DNA from: Alphaproteobacteria bacterium MarineAlpha3_Bin3
GTDB lineage: Bacteria; Pseudomonadota; Alphaproteobacteria; Rhodospirillales; Casp-alpha2
DNA: 7,753 bases
Assembly: GCA_002938075.1 (NCBI GenBank)
Contig: PTLK01000083.1
Span: forward strand, 1 to 7,753
Reading direction: 5' to 3'
The position numbers and the translations under genes were made by a program. A model generated the notes under the pieces. It worked only from the letters and a program-made list of their open reading frames with translations, ran no database searches and was not told where the DNA came from. Numbering within the stretch: position 1 is the stretch's first letter; each line of letters opens with the position of its first letter. This document shows positions 5,682 to 7,753 of the stretch, in pieces.

Positions 5682-6017
5682 TCAGACGCCTTGCCCCGGT
5701 TCGGGGCTGAAAAGCTCGGCCTTATTGGGTTTATCGCGCCATTCGTCGGCATCGGCCGGGGGTTCGCCCTTGCGGTTGATGTTCGGCCATTTGTCCGCGT
5801 ACTCGGTGTTGATCTCGAGCCATTTGGTGATGTCGGGTTCGGTGTCGGGAAGGATCGCCTCGACCGGGCATTCCGGTTCGCAAACGCCGCAATCGATACA
5901 TTCGTCGGGATGGATGACCAGCATGTTCTCGCCTTCGTAGAAACAATCGACGGGGCACACTTCGACGCAATCCATCAGTTTGCATTTGATGCAGTTCTCG
6001 TTGACGATGTAGGTCAT
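5682..6017 (-). CDS. fdxA: Seven-iron ferredoxin FdxA (3Fe-4S + 4Fe-4S)
   Basis: This is a 111-residue bacterial ferredoxin that closely follows Azotobacter ferredoxin I in its first 50 residues. By that alignment Cys9, Cys17 and Cys50 bind the 3Fe-4S cluster and Cys21, Cys40, Cys43 and Cys46 bind the 4Fe-4S cluster. Cys12 and Cys25 are the conserved non-ligand cysteines. The C-terminal segment (TEYADKWPNI and after) is the usual family extension. It is a soluble cytoplasmic electron carrier; partners cannot be told from the window. The ATG at 6017 has GGAG 6 nt upstream. It lies upstream of CarD on the same strand, an arrangement I recall as recurrent in alphaproteobacteria. A terminator-like hairpin between them suggests partly separate transcription. 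Confidence 0.95.
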   Translation of the reverse strand: MTYIVNENCIKCKLMDCVEVCPVDCFYEGENMLVIHPDECIDCGVCEPECPVEAILPDTEPDITKWLEINTEYADKWPNINRKGEPPADADEWRDKPNKAELFSPEPGQGV

Positions 6018-6046
6018 GGTTTTCTCCGTTGCCCAACCGGTTCCTG

Positions 6047-6076
6047 AATTAAGGGACTTTCCGCCGGACTTTCAAG
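6047..6076 (-). promoter_or_regulatory. Heat-shock-like promoter candidate for fdxA
   Basis: On the minus strand CTTGAAA (6076-6070) is followed after 14 nt by CCCTTAATT (6055-6047). The first part is identical to the sigma-32 (RpoH) -35 consensus as I know it, and the spacing suits that class. The -10 part matches only partly. Transcription would start near 6040, about 23 nt before the ATG. A direct repeat GAAAGTCC lies in the same interval (6073-6066 and 6061-6054), 12 nt apart, and may be an operator. A housekeeping promoter (TTGAAA / TTAATT) reads from the same bases. Confidence 0.4.
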
Positions 6077-6119
6077 CCCGTTTTCGCTCGCCGCCGATCG
6101 AGGTACCGGCACGCTCCCG

Positions 6120-6596
6120 TCACGACGGAGTCGCCGAAGGCCCGAGCCGCGCCAGTACCTTCTTGCGCGCCGTGCCGCTGTCGCGGTCCGACACGTGGAT
6201 CAGCCCCGAGACCCGGCGCACCAGGGAGGCCTCGAAGTCGTGCACCTGGCCGTCGGCATAGGCGACCTCCCACAGCATTTCGATCATCCCGATCCGCTGC
6301 TCGAAATCAAAGCCCTGCTTGACGACGCGGGTGAAGGCATAGAGCTGGTTCGAGCCTTCCACGGCCTCCTCGCCGGCGCCGATCAGGTCCTCGACGGCGC
6401 CCGGATCGAGCCCGAAACGGTGCTTGAGCAGCCCGGCAATGACGTGGCGCTCGGCCTCGTCGAAGTCGCCGTCCATGACCGCGGCCTCGATCAACAAGGC
6501 GACCGCCGCCACCTGCGGGTCGTCCTCGGCGGCGTCCGGCGCGGCCTCCCCGTCGCCGCCTAGGCCCAACATCAGTTTCCGGATCCGCTCGATCAT
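6120..6596 (-). CDS. TerB-like (DjlA N-terminal-type) protein
   Basis: The 158-residue, mostly helical protein resembles the tellurite resistance TerB / DjlA-N family. It has two acidic, potentially metal-binding helix-loop motifs: DGDFDEAE (42-49) and YADGQVHDFE (113-122). Each has the family DGxxxxxE arrangement. Residues 11-27 are a Gly/Ala/Asp-rich linker after a short basic helix (MIERIRKLML). No signal peptide or clear membrane segment is present. A stand-alone TerB-like protein does not by itself imply tellurite resistance; the role is unknown. I chose the ATG at 6596, with AGG/AGGG-type purines just upstream. An in-frame ATG at 6611 adds five residues and has no better ribosome binding site. 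It is divergent from the DUF938 gene and upstream of fdxA on the same strand, separated from it by about 100 nt with a promoter candidate. Confidence 0.82.
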   Translation of the reverse strand: MIERIRKLMLGLGGDGEAAPDAAEDDPQVAAVALLIEAAVMDGDFDEAERHVIAGLLKHRFGLDPGAVEDLIGAGEEAVEGSNQLYAFTRVVKQGFDFEQRIGMIEMLWEVAYADGQVHDFEASLVRRVSGLIHVSDRDSGTARKKVLARLGPSATPS

Positions 6597-6646
6597 GGCC
6601 CTGCCTAACATACGGCCCAGAAGGCTACAACCCCTCAGAGATTGCG

Positions 6647-6670
6647 GGTTCCGGCTTGTTCGCCGGTACC
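6647..6670 (+). other. Leader hairpin upstream of the DUF938 gene
   Basis: GGT-T-CCGGC (6647-6655), loop TTGTTC and GCCGG-T-ACC (6662-6670) form an interrupted stem of eight pairs with one mismatch. It ends 21 nt before the ATG at 6692, between the divergent TerB and DUF938 genes. No T-run follows, so it is not a classical terminator. It could influence translation initiation or be incidental in GC-rich DNA. Confidence 0.3.
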
Positions 6671-6691
6671 GGGCTCCCTACCTTCAAGGCC

Positions 6692-7561
6692 ATGACGAAT
6701 CGTCGTTTCCCTGTCCCGCCTGCGGTCCGAAGCCTTCGGCGGACGGGCCGGGGTTCTGCCGCTTTTATATCGGGGGGACACCCCCTAACCCCCGGGGCCT
6801 TTTGCGCCGACAACACCGAGGACCGGCGCCGCTTCGCCGAATCGAGCGAGCGCAACAAGGGGCCGATCCTCGAGGTGCTGAAGCGCGTGCTGCCGGAGCG
6901 GGGCCTGGTGCTGGAGATCGGTTCCGGCACCGGCCGCCACGCCGCCCATTTCGCGCCTCTGCTGCCCGGGATCACCTGGCAGCCCAGCGACCGCGACCCT
7001 GACTCCTTCCCCTCCATCGACGCCTGGGCGCAAGAGGCCACGGGGGAGGCCGCGAGGCCGGGGGTGCCCCCCGATAACATAAGGCCGCCCAATCTGCGCC
7101 CGCCTATCGTCCTCGACGTCACCGAGGAGGTTTGGCCGATCGAACAAGAGGCGGGGAGGACCGGAGGTCCGACAGGGAAACAACAAGTGGTGGCGGTGTT
7201 CTCCGCCAACATGATCCACATCGCGCCGTGGGACTGCTGTCTGGGGCTGCTGGCCGGGGCCGGGAGAATTCTCACAACAGACCCCGGGGGATCGGGGGTG
7301 TCCCCCGGAAACAAGACAGGGAAACAAACGACAACAACAGCCGGCGTCCTGGTTCTCTATGGCCCCTTCAAGCGGCACGGCCGGCACACGGCACCGTCGA
7401 ACGAAAGCTTCGATCAAAGCCTGCGCGCCCGCGACCCGTCCTGGGGGGTGCGCGACCTGGACGCGGTGGCGGACGGGGCGGCGGCGCGGGGGCTGGACCT
7501 GGCCAAGACGGTCGCGATGCCGGCCAACAATTTGATCGCCGTTTTCCGGCGCCGGGGCTAG
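6692..7561 (+). CDS. DUF938 SAM-dependent methyltransferase with four in-frame insertions
   Basis: The core matches DUF938, a Rossmann-fold family with a SAM-binding motif, here LEIGSGTGRH (74-83). Conserved family segments follow in order: TWQPSDRD, PPIVLDV, FSANMIHIAPW, LYGPF, SNESFDQSL, RDPSWGVRDL and MPANNLIAVFRR. The substrate is unknown for the family. The predicted protein has 289 residues against about 200 for the core. The excess lies in blocks at about residues 4-43, 119-133, 152-165 and 197-216, all at DNA carrying a shared palindromic repeat. Every block is a multiple of three with no stop codon, and core motifs stay intact between them. The ATG at 6692 is the only ATG, GTG or TTG before the core apart from a TTG at 6656, so the first insertion is translated. 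Ancestral order appears to be MTN joined to DRRRFAESSERN. Whether the enlarged enzyme still works is unknown. Confidence 0.85.
   Translation: MTNRRFPVPPAVRSLRRTGRGSAAFISGGHPLTPGAFCADNTEDRRRFAESSERNKGPILEVLKRVLPERGLVLEIGSGTGRHAAHFAPLLPGITWQPSDRDPDSFPSIDAWAQEATGEAARPGVPPDNIRPPNLRPPIVLDVTEEVWPIEQEAGRTGGPTGKQQVVAVFSANMIHIAPWDCCLGLLAGAGRILTTDPGGSGVSPGNKTGKQTTTTAGVLVLYGPFKRHGRHTAPSNESFDQSLRARDPSWGVRDLDAVADGAAARGLDLAKTVAMPANNLIAVFRRRG
6701..6820 (-). mobile_element. Palindromic insertion element, copy A (inverted, 40 codons)
   Basis: This block separates codons MTN from the DUF938 core DRRRFAESSERN. Read on the minus strand it carries both shared modules: GGGGGTGTCCCCCC (6785-6772), with CCCCGGGGG upstream of it, and GACAGGGAAAC (6716-6706). 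Between them lies a perfect stem CCGAAG-C-CTTCGG (6727-6739). It is the longest copy and is oriented opposite to the copies in the middle and 3' part of the gene. Boundaries are set by protein alignment and are approximate; no clear target duplication is seen. Confidence 0.6.
7046..7090 (+). mobile_element. Palindromic insertion element, copy B1 (hairpin module)
   Basis: About 15 codons extra relative to the DUF938 core, containing GGGGG-TG-CCCCCC (7060-7072) followed by GATAACATAAGG. The matching stretch of copy A, read on its minus strand, is the G5/C6 hairpin followed by GATATAAAAGCGG. The peptide PGVPPDN is read in the same frame as SGVSPGN in copy C. The insertion ends at a peptide duplication, NIRPP then NLRPP, which could reflect target duplication but is weak at DNA level. 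Confidence 0.5.
7145..7186 (+). mobile_element. Palindromic insertion element, copy B2 (GACAGGGAAAC module)
   Basis: About 14 extra codons between WPIE and VVAVFSANMIHI of the core. It has a perfect stem GGACC-GGA-GGTCC (7158-7170) directly followed by GACAGGGAAAC (7171-7181). The 11-mer is identical to that in copies A and C. It is translated as PTGKQ, in the same frame as KTGKQ of copy C. B1 and B2 may be two insertions, or one element split around about 55 nt of core sequence. Confidence 0.5.
7281..7340 (+). mobile_element. Palindromic insertion element, copy C, with 7-bp target duplication
   Basis: This is the clearest copy. CCCCGGGGG (7282-7290) and the perfect hairpin CGGGGG-TGT-CCCCCG (7294-7308) lead into GACAGGGAAAC (7315-7325). 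The direct repeat ACAACAG lies immediately before it (7274-7280) and at its end (7334-7340), as expected for a target-site duplication. Removing one repeat plus the element (60 bp) rejoins ACAACA to GCC and gives GRILTTAGVLVLYGPF, the spacing expected of the uninterrupted DUF938 motif. Confidence 0.65.
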
Positions 7562-7598
7562 GCGGCGTTCGGGATGGATCATCCGCCCCAGCGTCCAT

Positions 7599-7723
7599 AA
7601 GTCGTCCTCATGCCGTCACCAAGTCGTCATGTCGTCATTTTTTGCTGCTTTTTTCGCCTTAACCAATTGAATTAAAACGATTCCGGTCCGGAAAAATGCA
7701 GTGGATGTCGTCATTTGTCGTCA
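7599..7723. repeat. Six TGTCGTCA-like direct repeats in two clusters
   Basis: Copies are AAGTCGTCC (7599), ATGCCGTCA (7610), AAGTCGTCA (7621), ATGTCGTCA (7629), ATGTCGTCA (7705) and TTGTCGTCA (7715). Intervals are 11, 11, 8, 76 and 10 nt, so within clusters they sit close to one helical turn apart. The two clusters flank an AT-richer stretch and a 13-bp palindrome. On the other strand they read TGACGAC. This arrangement resembles a multi-site operator or iterons. No protein to bind it is identifiable. Confidence 0.6.
7681..7693. promoter_or_regulatory. Perfect 13-bp palindrome, candidate operator
   Basis: TTCCGG-T-CCGGAA is a perfect inverted repeat with a single central base. It lies between the two TGTCGTCA repeat clusters, just after an AT-rich stretch (AACCAATTGAATTAAAACGA, 7661-7680). 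No T-run follows, so it does not look like a terminator. It is more likely a dimeric regulator site for the gene to the right. Confidence 0.35.
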
Positions 7724-7753
7724 AAGTTAAAGCTCCGGTCTCCGACAGGATGG
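7705..7753 (+). CDS. Possible start of a gene running off the window
   Basis: An ATG at 7705 opens a frame that stays open for 16 codons to the window edge (MSSFVVKVKAPVSDRM). There is no good Shine-Dalgarno within the usual distance, and the ATG lies inside one of the TGTCGTCA repeats. The peptide is too short to recognise. It is given only because the region reads like an upstream control region and some gene should follow. Confidence 0.2.
   Translation, partial: MSSFVVKVKAPVSDRM

Noticed and set aside
5693..5707. GCCCCG/CGGGGC hairpin at the fdxA 3' end as a terminator
   Set aside because: It lies inside the coding sequence and the nearest T-run is about 25 nt away; kept only as part of a possible alternative structure.
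7572..7589. GGATG-GAT-CATCC hairpin after the DUF938 stop as a terminator
   Set aside because: No T-run follows within the needed distance, and the stem is short.
7599..7723. CRISPR array
   Set aside because: The repeats are only 8-9 nt with irregular 8-76 nt intervals and no spacer-like units.

Overview
The window is a GC-rich chromosomal segment, most likely from an alphaproteobacterium. The Rhodospirillales are my best guess, from a CarD-fdxA neighbourhood, a TerB-like protein, a DUF938 methyltransferase and a thermonuclease/M48 protease pair. No database search was run, so the taxonomy is inferred from protein flavour and base composition. Nothing looks like phage, plasmid or CRISPR.

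Layout. Bases 1-269 are non-coding and hold a degenerate 11-bp tandem repeat array. An alpha/beta hydrolase (270-992, minus) is divergent from a three-gene plus-strand run: gluQRS (1091-1948), a secreted thermonuclease-fold protein (1945-2760) and an M48 lipoprotein metalloprotease (2757-4268). These three are joined by two ATGA overlaps. The run converges, with a 20-nt overlap, on a minus-strand block. In transcription order that block is a TerB-like protein (6596-6120), fdxA (6017-5682), a CarD/CdnL regulator (5391-4747) and a cpYpsA/Moco-carrier-like SLOG protein (4731-4249). fdxA has its own heat-shock-like promoter candidate. CarD has a perfect extended -10 about 250 nt upstream. A DUF938 methyltransferase (6692-7561, plus) is divergent from TerB. 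The last 190 bases hold six TGTCGTCA-like repeats around a 13-bp palindrome, and possibly the start of another gene.

Main discovery candidate. The DUF938 gene is about 89 codons longer than its core needs. The extra codons fall in four in-frame blocks (roughly 6701-6820, 7046-7090, 7145-7186, 7281-7340). These share two short sequences: a G5/C5 hairpin (GGGGGTGTCCCCC type) and GACAGGGAAAC. One block is inverted relative to the others. One is flanked by a perfect 7-bp direct repeat, and removing 60 bp restores the expected uninterrupted motif. This looks like a family of small palindromic elements that insert inside reading frames, similar in behaviour to Rickettsia palindromic elements.

Other points. 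The CarD protein has an N-terminal tail with lysine at every third residue for 16 consecutive repeats (K6-K51). The thermonuclease-fold protein has Gln and Lys where staphylococcal nuclease has metal ligand Asp40 and catalytic Glu43.
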